DNA of 64,000 nt, from assembly GCF_018139545.1 (NCBI RefSeq), contig NZ_JAGSPJ010000003.1, positions 248,001-312,000 of the forward strand. Direction: 5' to 3'. Numbering within the stretch: the first letter of the stretch is position 1; every line of letters starts with the position of its first letter. Below, in pieces: positions 10,401 to 17,909 of the stretch. The translations under genes and the position numbers were made by a program. This stretch comes from Affinundibacterium fentianense. GTDB taxonomy: Bacteria; Pseudomonadota; Gammaproteobacteria; Burkholderiales; Burkholderiaceae_D. Below the pieces are notes generated by a model that saw only the letters and a list, made by a program, of their open reading frames with translations, did no database searches and had not been told where the DNA came from.

Positions 10401-12041
10401 GTTGGTTTGCCTGAACAGCCGCGCGGAAGCATACCAAGGGCTGTCGTCGCGTTCTAACATCCAACGCCAATCGGGGCGTTTTGCCAAGAGTATCCATGTG
10501 GGTTTGCCCAAAGCCGCACTGAGGTGGGCCACGCTCGTATCAACACTGATGACACAATCCAAGTTCGCGCAGAGTGCGGCAGTGTCGTTAAAGTCCACCA
10601 ATTCCTCGCCAAAGTGGAGGATGTCAGGGTGTGAATCCAAAACAGCCTGATCCTGCCGACGCACCTCTTTTTGTAAGCTCACATAAGTGAACTCCGGGGG
10701 TAAAAACGGTAAGAGTTGGCTGAGCATCAAACTGCGATGATGATCATTGGTGTGTTTGGGGTTGCCACACCAGACCAAACCTATCCTTGGCTTGGAGCGA
10801 GGACCTAGGCGAGATTCCCACTGCGCTTGTCGATCGGAATCCGCAAACAAATAGGGTTGTGCCGTCGGGATTGATTGTAAACTTGTAGCAAATGCATGCG
10901 GCAGCGACAACATCGCGCATTGCAAATCAAAGTCGGGGAGGGGGGAGCCCGCCGGAATAAACTGTATGGCATCCCCTGAATCTTGAAATTGCAGCGCTAA
11001 AAATGAGTGTAGTGGTGCTTGGACTTCACAGATGACGCGAGCGCCGCGAGCGGCCAAGAATGGGAGATAGCGACAAAATTGCAGGGTATCGCCCAAGCCC
11101 TGTTCCCAATAGACAAAAATTGTTTTTCCAGCGAGGTCGGCGTCTCCGTTCCACGCAGCTTGCGCAAAGTGGCGCCGTTGTTGGCGCAATTGACTGGTTT
11201 CCCAACGCGATTCATACAGCGGCCAAGCCTGTGCCAAATCACCACGTAGCAAGTAGACCAAGGATTGATTATGTCGTGCTGAATGCAATTGCGGATTGAG
11301 TTGGCGTGCTGTGTCAAAATCAGCTGATGCGAGATCAAATTGTTCTGCCTCAAAGTAGGCTGAACCGCGATTCAGATACGCCTCGGCATAGTCAGGACGC
11401 TGCTGTATTGCGACATGTAGACTCTCAATCGCTTCAGGGTAACGTTCTAATAACTTAAGGGTATTGCCGCGATTTGAGTAGGCGGCTGGATAGACCGCTT
11501 GTAAGCGTATTGCTTGTTCAAAATCTTCGAGTGCTTCGACATAACGCTTTCTATCTTTATGTAATACGCCGCGATTCAAATACAAGGGTGCGACATCCGG
11601 CCGTAATTCGATCGCATGATTCAAATCATCCAACGCCTCTTTCCAATGCCTTAATTCTCGTCGCGCATTGCCACGATTCGAGTAGGCTTCGACACGATGC
11701 GGTGTTAGTTTTAAGACCTGATCACAATCAGCAATCGCGAGCTCTAAAGCTTGGGTTTGTTTGTAAGCAATCGCACGACCTAAGAGATAAGCGCTGAATT
11801 GTTGGTCATCTTCCGACTGATCGCGCTGCGCAATGAGGTCGGAATACAAAGAAATTGCCAATGCATGATTCTTAAGTGCGACATGCACATTGGCGAGTTG
11901 ATACCGTGCTTCCCGATGATCAGGGTGTTCGCGCAATATGTCCTCGTAAAGGGTTCGCGCTTGTTGCCAATGTCGCCGCTGTTGTTCACGCTGACCTTGC
12001 GTCATTTTTTCAACGAGGTGGCGAGTGGAATTAGTCGGCAT
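1488..12041 (-). CDS. Giant six-unit TPR / GT9-like glycosyltransferase protein (about 3,517 aa)
   Basis: One uninterrupted frame holds six repeats of the same unit, a run of TPRs followed by a glycosyltransferase-like module. Each module opens with W-LYE-RW, then EQGLGD-(T/S/M)-(I/L)QF near residues 313, 959, 1571, 2038, 2617 and 3262. It continues through RIGLVWSGNP-H-ND-RS and (I/V)SVDTSVAHL, and ends with PDWRW near 521, 1179, 1776, 2243, 2822 and 3472, followed by SPWY-S--L-RQ. The order and motifs match stand-alone TPR proteins with a GT-B fold domain related to family 9 (heptosyltransferase-like), usually 500-800 aa long. TPR blocks between modules run from about 220 to 390 residues. 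The start at 12041 (MPTNSTRHLVEK) was chosen because TPR-type sequence begins soon after. An in-frame start at 12188 would add 49 residues with no clear role, and 12005 is another option. No signal peptide is evident, so it is probably cytoplasmic. By family analogy it may glycosylate proteins or surface glycans; the acceptor is unknown. Confidence 0.85.
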   Translation of the reverse strand: MPTNSTRHLVEKMTQGQREQQRRHWQQARTLYEDILREHPDHREARYQLANVHVALKNHALAISLYSDLIAQRDQSEDDQQFSAYLLGRAIAYKQTQALELAIADCDQVLKLTPHRVEAYSNRGNARRELRHWKEALDDLNHAIELRPDVAPLYLNRGVLHKDRKRYVEALEDFEQAIRLQAVYPAAYSNRGNTLKLLERYPEAIESLHVAIQQRPDYAEAYLNRGSAYFEAEQFDLASADFDTARQLNPQLHSARHNQSLVYLLRGDLAQAWPLYESRWETSQLRQQRRHFAQAAWNGDADLAGKTIFVYWEQGLGDTLQFCRYLPFLAARGARVICEVQAPLHSFLALQFQDSGDAIQFIPAGSPLPDFDLQCAMLSLPHAFATSLQSIPTAQPYLFADSDRQAQWESRLGPRSKPRIGLVWCGNPKHTNDHHRSLMLSQLLPFLPPEFTYVSLQKEVRRQDQAVLDSHPDILHFGEELVDFNDTAALCANLDCVISVDTSVAHLSAALGKPTWILLAKRPDWRWMLERDDSPWYASARLFRQTNANDWSTVFKSVASALISEFFPTPPANLSSAKLSSATTVFAQAKQLHQSGQLAEARLLYQTLLNAPPTTKSETDQVAANARYLLGMIGMQEQDYLQAIEHFQVLLSRDPAHRDALFQLAVAYNALGKTNEALMHYQTLVTHHPDDEPAHFNLGNVLQKVGQIEAAIASYSQAIEHNTHYLAARHNRAHAYLSMGQFALSSEDFDICYALASDPLDRLNAINGQGAVKLAQHDFAAAIHCFYEACELAPKDAKSQFNLGTALQQAGDLVRAIDHLTTSISLDDGQAEAYLNRATARMSLNQFNEAILDLDSAIARQNAYALAHYNRAIAYKELGQLDAAIRDYQACITIAPHFELAKLNLGIAYLLQGDFAPAWDLYESRLQQLPPSQPQFQALPHARAWDGEESLTGQIFLVYAEQGLGDSLQFCRYLPLLVERGAKVIFEAPANLHRLLQTLKGCGDTIHLLKPGEVRPDYALYCALLSLPRLFGTRLSTIPAEVNYLSPDPALREIWRDRLQQLQRKLNSAPNTRWIGLVCSGNAQHQNDGHRSIALRDLLPYLPLQSDHVRIVLLQKDIRAEDRSCLDDHPEILHFTEQLHDFADTAALCSYMDLIVSVDTSVAHLAGAIGKPCYVLLPFVPDWRWLQNGATSPWYPSLRLFRQTEFNQWTSCLQQLQQQLAHDMTPMKPPSPNDLSMHQAQLKKQFDTALQLHQAGQLERAKQIYEAILCENPRHVESLTLLGTIAAQKQDYPLAVKLLDHAISIHPEHAVAYSNRGIALDKLQQFTAALASFDRAIALQSNFADAYANRGITLRNLRRFPEAIASYNQALRLVPNKPDVLLNRGISQLDNKEFDAALASFDQALQIQANYPEAYSNRGVALTELRRLPEALTSFDQAIRLRPGYAGAFSNRATALRESNQLDAALASVNRALELDPDFSEAYSNRGNILRELKRIDASIASFDRAITLKPSNAQAYWNKSIALLQAGRFAEAWELYEWRWKTNDQKQRHHEHPRWTGKESIRGQRVLLHFEQGLGDTIQFCAYAKMVKALGAFVILEVQPPLASILQDVEGVDQLVVVGEPLPEFDFQCPLLSIPFALQSLPDQFPSKQPYLKANPSKIESWSGRMGTKQKPRIGLVWSGGTVHKNDRRRSAQLADLIPHLPPQFDYICLQKEIRESDRAALDRSEILFLGDDIKDFADTAALCCLVDAVVTVDTSVAHLSAALGRPTSILLAYTPDWRWLLERTDSPWYDSVSLFRQSIDHTWPPVFQQVFKSLASTLGTANPSGDQRDLRQNQTGTANSTVQERLQQAIHLQKQGKRDAAKTCYQDILQSEPNQFDALNLIASLLTEEREFDVALSFLERACLLKPHHAPTLLLKAICLHEAGRWEEALSTITQSLTIAPQRISAMLRKSAILQDLRRFDEALQCIDEVLLIQPDHADALYNRSFILRLLGDYELGWQLHESRWKKTGAQARVFTQPAWTGTESLQGKILLLYGEQGLGDMIQFSRYIHLLAKQGAQILLEVPSSLVSLFQDLPGIKQVISKGTALPHFDLHYPLLSLPLAFKTTLDSIPYPNAYLKAPTKRSKFWQNKLGIKTRPRIGLVWSGNPAHKNDHNRSLRLTELLKQLPTEYDYISLQKEIRPEDLAAFQGQSLIRHFGDELQDLSETAALCVCMDQIISVDTSVAHLSGAIGIPTKVLLPFNPDWRWQLDRDDSPWYASMHLYRQQNDRTWDSVLQKVASDLRSDYPQLPAKAEKQVKKAQVGRDKPGRDKNAIAPAATAARLKQAIRFHQAQQFAEAGAIYEEIIARDPKHFEALNLLAGLCTQLEHHERAIELVSRAVAINPQHPHTQLNRAICLHEGKQLTEALDSINIAIRLKPDYANAYLRKAGILRELGRFEEALECVDLTLKLRPNFPEALSERGIALNGLKRYEEAIAFYSRAIELKPDFSDAFSNRGNVHKVLRNFPQAIRDFETALQIKPNVPEIYSNLGNTYMDMHEFAKADASFQRAISILPDYPLAHYNLSMMQRLVGDYENGWKNYEWRWHREATPPRQFTQALWLGETDLHGKTILLHSEQGLGDTIQFCRYALLAKQAGAKVILDVQHAVVRLLKDLPWIDHIVANGNPLPPFDLHCPLLSLPLAFKTTLQTIPLSQAYLHAKPALVQAWKTRLGPQQKPRIGVVWSGNPIHKNDHNRSLPLCDLIASLPDGFEYISLQKELRGDDSTTMSQQSKLRHFGEQLRDFIDTAALIACMDLVISVDTSVAHLSAAMGKTTWILLAHTPDWRWLLDRSDSPWYESVKLYRQSADYQWQPLLTQVAQDLSALQQSALGLAAPLPAAKQQHAEKAPAKASAQAVTTATNLALKKAVALHQAGHLDQARTAYEQILLAQPQHFECLNLLANLLSQIGDFAAALSLIEQALQQKPDHAGAHMNRALCLAEMNQHEAALQSLDIVLRSQANLVSARLRQAQSLSTLGRFAEALDSLNLALQHKPDYIEALAERGQVLLALNRPTEAIATLQSAIAAKPAYLPALIYLAKCYRSSKQWELGKQQIEQVLSHDPHNLEARLLRVVFARELRLSSDVIHELNAILQQDPSCAQAYTLRAQAFRDQGEFKLALADYQRALELHNSSAENWVNVANILVDLREFEQAMMHYDRALSIAPNLTTARFNKANALLLNGDLQAAWPLYEARWQREDMRSLRFDQPAWSGQQSLQGKTILLYAEQGLGDTIQFSRYVQVLANRGAKVVLLAQAPLKRFLHRLSGIDRVISTGDVIPEFDYHCALLSLPLALNTSLQTIPANPHYLTVEPTVRTRWQSLLATQLGTKVRHRIGLVWSGNPQHSNDRQRSLPLASLVPHLSEDVDYFCLQKEVRPEDLVTLENTPRLHWFPEQMHDFEETAALCEQMDLIITVDTSVAHLAAALGKPTWILLASTPDWRWMLERDDSPWYPSVRLFRQTRVADWEDVLEQVNAALKQQFQ

Positions 12042-12277
12042 TGGTTCAATCGTGAAACTTGGAAAAAAACAGTGAAATAGATGCGTCACGCTACCAGTGC
12101 CCGGCACGCCAAATATATTCCTAACGCGCTGTAGACCAATAGGTAATGAAGCAAACCACATCATACTATTGATGCGAACCATGGGCAAAGCAGAATTGTC
12201 CGGTGCAGCCTTGAAATGCCATGGCGCAAATCAAAGTAGGAATGAATTCAGTGGGCGTTTGAGGATCAATATACAAA

Positions 12278-12310
12278 ATAAAAAAGCCTCGAGACCGAAG
12301 TCGCGAGGCA
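12278..12310 (-). terminator. Rho-independent terminator downstream of groEL
   Basis: Read on the minus strand, GCCTCG (12309-12304) and CGAGGC (12291-12286) form a 6-bp GC-rich stem around a 12-nt loop. A run of U (12285-12278) follows. It lies about 180 bp beyond the groEL stop codon and before the giant TPR gene. Confidence 0.75.
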
Positions 12311-12350
12311 TTTCTATTTTGTGTGTAGTGTGTTGCTTATTTTCTTAAGC

Positions 12351-12410
12351 AGTTTCGAACTTAGTTTCTAACTTAGTTTCTAACTTAGTTTCGAACCTAG
12401 TTGCGAACTA
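12351..12410. repeat. Five tandem copies of a 12-bp unit in the groEL 3' region
   Basis: Five contiguous 12-mers of the form AGTTTC(G/T)AACTT start at 12351, 12363, 12375, 12387 and 12399. The last two carry one or two substitutions. Each unit is an imperfect palindrome (AGTT....AACT), so neighbouring units can also pair with one another in RNA. It lies between the groEL stop and its terminator. The remainder of 12042-12489 holds the terminator, a hairpin and no credible gene. Confidence 0.85.
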
Positions 12411-12433
12411 AATTCAGTACTTCGTGTAGTGCA

Positions 12434-12481
12434 ATCGACGATGGACCTTTTTGGTTTAAGCCCAAGATCCATCATCGATCG
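12434..12481 (-). other. Stem-loop directly after the groEL stop codon
   Basis: GATGGA (12439-12444) pairs with TCCATC (12468-12473), and flanking CG/GA bases extend the stem. The hairpin sits within 20 bases of the groEL stop. There is no U-run directly behind it on the minus strand, so it is more likely a 3'-end stabiliser than a terminator. Confidence 0.45.
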
Positions 12482-12489
12482 ACAGCTTT

Positions 12490-14178
<1,689 letters not shown>

Positions 14179-14264
14179 TTAAATCCGCGCAAAAAAAGAA
14201 GCGCAAATTTGATAAATAAATACTGTGTAAAGAAGGTATGAATAAGCGTAGCGAGCAGTTGAAG

Positions 14265-14318
14265 CTTGAGTCGAGAAGCGCAATCGTACAAGGGTACGAT
14301 GAGCATCGCAGGCTCAAG
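14265..14318 (-). other. Stem-loop in the groES-groEL intergenic region
   Basis: Outer arms CTTGAG (14265-14270) and CTCAAG (14313-14318) enclose an inner perfect stem ATCGTAC/GTACGAT (14283-14289 and 14294-14300) with the loop AAGG. It sits in the 211-bp spacer between groES and groEL, which is long for this operon. It could act as an mRNA processing or stability element, or as a partial attenuator; this is inference. Confidence 0.5.
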
Positions 14319-14347
14319 ATTCGGCTGCGCAGTAGCTTAGTCGTACC

Positions 14348-14638
14348 TTATTTTTGGACGATTGCGAAAATATCTTCTTCGCGCATAACCAATACTTCAT
14401 TGCCATCAACTTTGACAGCTTGACCAGAATATTTACCGAACAATACGCGGTCGCCTACTTTCACTTCCAAAGCACGCACTGTACCGTTGTCCAATACCTT
14501 GCCGTTACCGACAGCCAGTACTTCACCTTGATCTGGTTTCTCTGCTGCTGCGTCAGGCAAAACGATACCGGATGCTGTTTTTGTTTCTTGATCCAAACGT
14601 TTAACGATAATGCGATCGTGCAGGGGACGAAGATTCAT
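14348..14638 (-). CDS. groES: Co-chaperonin GroES (Hsp10)
   Basis: This 96-aa protein is the heptameric lid of the GroEL chamber. It begins [14 protein letters not shown], carries the mobile-loop region [14 protein letters not shown] near residues 17-30, and ends [10 protein letters not shown], all characteristic. The start at 14638 is fixed by the Shine-Dalgarno sequence AGGAG five bases upstream; the frame is open further upstream, but that extension has no family support. It is the first gene of groES-groEL. The CIRCE operator and heat-shock promoter lie about 210-265 bp upstream, so the transcript has a long leader. Confidence 0.98.
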   Translation of the reverse strand: MNLRPLHDRIIVKRLDQETKTASGIVLPDAAAEKPDQGEVLAVGNGKVLDNGTVRALEVKVGDRVLFGKYSGQAVKVDGNEVLVMREEDIFAIVQK

Positions 14639-14847
14639 ACTAACTCCTAAAAAAATTACAAAAGTAAAATTACCAAAGTAAATAAAATTGCAAAATAAAT
14701 GACTTAAACCTATCCAGCTTTGCTCGACTAAGTACGTCCAGCGCACTAAATAAGAGCAGAGCAAGTCTTTTCAAGTCCTATTTCGCCAGAAAAATCTTGC
14801 TAGAGGAAATTGCAAACAAGTCGATCAGGGATACTGAATCTGCATTG

Positions 14848-14874
14848 TTAGCACTCTCTCTCGCTGAGTGCTAA
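14848..14874. promoter_or_regulatory. CIRCE operator (HrcA binding site)
   Basis: TTAGCACTC, nine bases, then GAGTGCTAA is an exact match to the CIRCE inverted repeat bound by the HrcA repressor. It lies directly downstream of the -10 box of the heat-shock promoter read on the minus strand, where bound HrcA would block groESL transcription. Confidence 0.97.
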
Positions 14875-14876
14875 TT

Positions 14877-14903
14877 ATATGGGCGGGGGTGGGCTTTTTC
14901 AAG
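14877..14903 (-). promoter_or_regulatory. Sigma32 (RpoH) heat-shock promoter of groESL
   Basis: On the minus strand CTTGAAA (14903-14897) is followed after 13 bases by CCCATAT (14883-14877). This fits the sigma32 consensus CTTGAAA-N11-16-CCCATNT. Its overlap with the CIRCE region indicates dual control, RpoH activation and HrcA repression, an arrangement known in some Betaproteobacteria. Confidence 0.85.
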
Positions 14904-15017
14904 GAAGAAAGTGGAAAAAAGCAGTTTTATTTTAAAAATCATGGGCTTAGCTTAATTTTTTTGGAGCTGTGCGGGACTAAGCTGTACGCTAAAGGAGGCG
15001 TTTTTTTCGGCTTTGTC

Positions 15018-15992
15018 CTAGATTGTTAGGTTATCCATTGGACTCTTGACGCCAGCACCTCCAATTTTTAAGACGTGCGTATAGATCATGGTCGTACTCA
15101 CGTCTGCGTGACCCATAAGCTCTTGGACTGTTCGAATATCGTAACCTGATTGAAGCAAATGTGTCGCAAATGAATGTCGTAGAGTATGGGGTGAGGCGGG
15201 TTTATGAATCTGCGCAGCCTCCTTGGCTAGCTTAAAAGCGCGCTGAAACGTGCGGTCATAAAGATGATGGCGACGAATGACTTTGCTGCGTGGATCAACA
15301 GAGACAGTCGCTTGAGGAAATACCCAGTGCCACGCCCAAGTTTGGCCAGCAGATGGATATTTTCTTTCGAGCGCATAAGGCATTTCAACCCCAGACTGAT
15401 TGTTTGCGCGGTCTTTTGTCCAGAGTGTCTTGGAATGAATTAGCTGTGCCTTTATGTGTTCGATTAAGCTTAGCGGCAACATTAAAGCGCGATCTTTGTT
15501 CCCTTTACCAGCTCTTACAATGATGGTTTTATGAAGGAAGTCGATGTCTTTCACTCGTAGTTGTAGCGCCTCATTGATACGCATGCCGGTGCCATATAGA
15601 AGTTGCGCTAATAAAAGGTGTTCGCCAGATAAACGAGAAAAGATCGCCCGAACTTCATCAACCGACAGCACGACAGGCAAGCGCCGTGCAGTCTTTGGTT
15701 GGCCGATCTCTTTTAGCCAAGGTAAATCGATACAAAGAACCACTTTATACATAAATAAAATGGCAGAGAGCGCTTGACGATGAGTGGAAGGGGACACTTG
15801 CTTATGGTTTGCTAAATAGCTCAGGAAGGCCTCGACTTCTGGTGCTCCCATCTCGGTTGGGTGGCGCAACTTGTGAAATCGGATGAAATAGCGGCACCAA
15901 TACACATAGACTTTCTCAGTGCGCAAGCTGTAATGCTTATAGCGAATTGCTTCCTTGACACGATCAAGAAGCTTGGTAGAATGCAGCTCCAT
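15018..15992 (-). CDS. intI: Integron integrase IntI (tyrosine recombinase)
   Basis: This 324-aa site-specific recombinase inserts and excises gene cassettes at attI and attC. The N-terminal SAM-like domain ([16 protein letters not shown], about residues 14-29) and the core with [10 protein letters not shown] hold the first catalytic Arg. [13 protein letters not shown] (His and second Arg), a conserved Gly-His pair in LMGHADVS, and IYTHV with the nucleophile Tyr follow. The integron-specific insert is present before the C-terminal box (ERKYPSAG, then [12 protein letters not shown]), separating it from XerC/D. The start at 15992 (MELHSTK) was chosen because the earlier in-frame ATG at 16031 lies inside the LexA box. 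It is divergent from the cassettes, the usual integron layout. The frame is intact, so the enzyme may be active. Confidence 0.95.
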   Translation of the reverse strand: MELHSTKLLDRVKEAIRYKHYSLRTEKVYVYWCRYFIRFHKLRHPTEMGAPEVEAFLSYLANHKQVSPSTHRQALSAILFMYKVVLCIDLPWLKEIGQPKTARRLPVVLSVDEVRAIFSRLSGEHLLLAQLLYGTGMRINEALQLRVKDIDFLHKTIIVRAGKGNKDRALMLPLSLIEHIKAQLIHSKTLWTKDRANNQSGVEMPYALERKYPSAGQTWAWHWVFPQATVSVDPRSKVIRRHHLYDRTFQRAFKLAKEAAQIHKPASPHTLRHSFATHLLQSGYDIRTVQELMGHADVSTTMIYTHVLKIGGAGVKSPMDNLTI

Positions 15993-16023
15993 TGCAATGA
16001 CGCTTTCTGTAGAAATTTTAATA

Positions 16024-16039
16024 CTGTACAAATATACAG
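16024..16039. promoter_or_regulatory. LexA (SOS) box upstream of intI
   Basis: CTGT-N8-ACAG with matching TA flanks, centred about 40 bp upstream of the intI start codon. The 20-bp palindrome differs from the E. coli ideal (TACTGTATATATATACAGTA) at only two central positions. Integrase genes of many integrons are repressed by LexA, so cassette shuffling is expected to rise with DNA damage. Confidence 0.9.
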
Positions 16040-16079
16040 TATAACTCTGGAAAGCTAATGTACAAAAGACTTTGTAGAG

Positions 16080-16149
16080 GATCTATGAAAAGTATTATGC
16101 GACAAGTTGCTTTTTCGCCCGTCATTTCGCCGTCTATATCTAGTTAAGC
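16080..16149 (+). other. Probable attI recombination site
   Basis: This is the region between intI and the first cassette gene. GTTAAGC at 16143-16149 fits the core GTTRRRY where cassettes are joined, and the first cassette ORF begins 17 bp later. A stretch TCGCCCGTCATTTC at about 16114-16127 resembles the 3' arm of the attC near 19050-19063, so part of this region may be an old attC remnant. The left boundary is a guess. Confidence 0.55.
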
Positions 16150-16165
16150 ATCAAATGGTAACTAA

Positions 16166-16612
16166 ATGGAATTCGTAGAATCTTGTAGATCAATTAGTCC
16201 AATAGACTTGATCGAAGTAGAAAATAAAATTGGTTATCAACTGCCGGAAGAGTATAAATTATTCCTGCTAAGCCATAATGGTGGCCGACCTGTTCTAGAT
16301 GGTGTGCGCCATGAAAATGAGCACTTTGATTATGTTGGTTATTTCTATGCAATACGTGGAGAAATGTACCACGATGATTTGGTTCGCCAAATTGGTGAGC
16401 ACAAAGATATGATTCCGGAAGGTTACTTACCAATAGGTGAAAGTCCTGGCGGAGACATTTATTGCATATCGTTAAAAGAGCCAACAAAGGGTTCTATATT
16501 TCACTGGGACCACGAAGAAGCTAACTACGATGGTGAGCCGTGGGAATATAACATGACCAAATTGGCTCCATCACTTACAGCTTTTTTAGAGGGGCTGTGT
16601 ATCGGCGAGTAA
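16166..16612 (+). CDS. Cassette 1: SMI1/KNR4 (SUKH) family protein, immunity-like
   Basis: A 148-aa cytoplasmic protein. The N-terminal half has the SUKH pattern: an I-x2-VE-x2-IG-x2-LP-x2-YK-x-FLL stretch at about residues 13-34, then an NGG-P turn, with a WD/HW region later. SUKH proteins are common antitoxin/immunity proteins against contact-dependent or polymorphic toxins. No toxin gene is adjacent, which suits an orphan immunity gene carried as a cassette. It lies directly after attI, the position closest to any Pc-type promoter, and ends five bases before attC1. Confidence 0.75.
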   Translation: MEFVESCRSISPIDLIEVENKIGYQLPEEYKLFLLSHNGGRPVLDGVRHENEHFDYVGYFYAIRGEMYHDDLVRQIGEHKDMIPEGYLPIGESPGGDIYCISLKEPTKGSIFHWDHEEANYDGEPWEYNMTKLAPSLTAFLEGLCIGE

Positions 16613-16615
16613 AAT

Positions 16616-16726
16616 GCTTAACAAATCAATCAAACTGATGGTTTTTAAGTCGCCATTTTGCGCATGGCTTCGCCATTATTGCGCAAACAGTCAACTTAAA
16701 AACCACAGTTTATCTCAGCGTTAGGC
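16616..16726 (+). other. attC site 1
   Basis: Left core GCTTAAC (16616-16622, RYYYAAC) and right core GTTAGGC (16720-16726, GTTRRRY). They enclose long complementary arms, for example TGGTTTTTAAGT near 16640 against ACTTAAAAACCA near 16694, and an inner GCGCA/TGCGC hairpin. It is the longest attC of the array (111 bp). Confidence 0.9.
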
Positions 16727-16731
16727 GAAAT

Positions 16732-17160
16732 ATGATCCAGCTATTACTTATTCCCGGTGCATCAGTTGGTTCAATTTCAATCGGAATGTCACGTGAGTCT
16801 GTTTACGAAACGACAGGCGAACCTGATTCAACTTTTTTGAAGTCACGTTCCTCAACGAACCCAGTTGAGGTTTACAATTTGTTTGGTTTGCATGTGTATT
16901 ACAGTTCAAATGGGTGCGTTGAATTCATTGAATGCTTTAAAACAAATGAAACTCAGCTCATGCTAGGAGGGACGACATCGGTTTTTGATACAGATGCAAA
17001 CTCCCTAATATCAACTTTCACGGAGGCTCTTACTCTGATAGAAGAAGAGCCTGGGAGTTGTTATATTTCCAAAGTACATGGAATTTCTTTATGGCGGCCT
17101 ACTGATGAAGAAAGATATTTTCAAGCCATTGGCATTGCAAATGGCGCCTACTTTGCGTAA
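16732..17160 (+). CDS. Cassette 2: uncharacterised 142-aa protein
   Basis: No family was recognised. The start at 16732 lies five bases after the attC1 core, typical of cassette genes. The first 30 residues (IPGASVGSISIGMSRESV, then GEP) resemble the short 'GMSxxEVxxxxGEP' module seen in several small bacterial proteins, including some immunity-like ones. No signal peptide or membrane segment is seen, so it is probably cytosolic. It ends five bases before attC2. Confidence 0.7.
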   Translation: MIQLLLIPGASVGSISIGMSRESVYETTGEPDSTFLKSRSSTNPVEVYNLFGLHVYYSSNGCVEFIECFKTNETQLMLGGTTSVFDTDANSLISTFTEALTLIEEEPGSCYISKVHGISLWRPTDEERYFQAIGIANGAYFA

Positions 17161-17165
17161 CTATC

Positions 17166-17243
17166 GCCTAACCAGTCATTCAAGTTCGCTACACTTCGTT
17201 CCGCCGGACGCGCTGACGCGCGCCGCTTAATTCCGCGTTAGAT
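17166..17243 (+). other. attC site 2
   Basis: Cores GCCTAAC (17166-17172) and GTTAGAT (17237-17243) match both consensus sequences exactly. Between them GCGCGTCAGCGCG-type arms form a hairpin. Confidence 0.92.
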
Positions 17244-17248
17244 TCTTC

Positions 17249-17836
17249 ATGCTCACACAAACAGACTTGGTGGCATCCATTGGTGCATACGAGAAAGAGA
17301 TTCAAGAGGCGCTTCGTATCGCCAAGACCCTCACTCTGCCCGAGCCAATAACGTTATCTTTTCGACTTTCCAATTTAACAGTAACGGAAATTGAAAGATT
17401 GGCTGCAGCCCTTCCTAGCGGGCATCGGAAGGAGGACAAGGATGCGGAATACATATATGTATTTACGTTGGCCGATTCCAGTGCAGATTTACTGGAAGAA
17501 ATGCTTTCTGCTTTCGATGAGGCTCGTGAATTTCAAGACACAGATGAATACGATGGAAAAAAGAATCTGTGCAAACCAAACGCAATCTCAGAGGCAACGC
17601 GTGCAATTTATGTAGGACGCTCATACAGACCACGCGATCGACTAAAGCAGCATCTGTCAGAAAGCAGCTCTGGGACATATGCAATTCACTTTGCCATGTG
17701 GGCATCTGAGCTGAAGGTTGATGTGAAATTTAGTCTTTACAGATTCGCCGGGCTTGGTAACCGTGTTATTCAAGTGTTGGAGGATGGTTTGTGGGACAAC
17801 CTGCAACCACTTTTAGGTAAACGAGGAGAAAAATGA
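17249..17836 (+). CDS. Cassette 3: GIY-YIG-like nuclease-fold protein
   Basis: A 195-aa protein. Its second half carries IYVGRS (residues 120-125), then R-R-KQHL, a TYAIHF-W segment, and near the end a Glu in LEDGLW followed by PLLGKRG. These are the YIG, Arg/His and metal-binding Glu positions of GIY-YIG domains. The GIY-like strand may be YIYVFTL near residue 68, about 50 residues before YVG, which implies an insertion compared with classical members. Residues 1-60 are helical and unassigned. It could be a DNA nuclease or an inactive relative. It is a cassette gene between attC2 and attC3. Confidence 0.6.
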   Translation: MLTQTDLVASIGAYEKEIQEALRIAKTLTLPEPITLSFRLSNLTVTEIERLAAALPSGHRKEDKDAEYIYVFTLADSSADLLEEMLSAFDEAREFQDTDEYDGKKNLCKPNAISEATRAIYVGRSYRPRDRLKQHLSESSSGTYAIHFAMWASELKVDVKFSLYRFAGLGNRVIQVLEDGLWDNLQPLLGKRGEK

Positions 17837-17903
17837 ATCTAACTATTCATTCCGCCGGACCTGCGCGAAAAGCCGCGCAGACCGGTGAATTCAAACGTTA
17901 TAT
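17837..17903 (+). other. attC site 3
   Basis: Left core ATCTAAC (17837-17843) directly follows the stop codon; right core GTTATAT (17897-17903). Inner arms CTGCGCG/CGCGCAG and TTCCGCCGG/CCGGTGAA form the fold. Confidence 0.88.
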
Positions 17904-17909
17904 GCCAAG

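Noticed and set aside
12351-12410. The 12-bp tandem repeat as a CRISPR array
   Set aside because: There are no spacers; the units are contiguous and too short.
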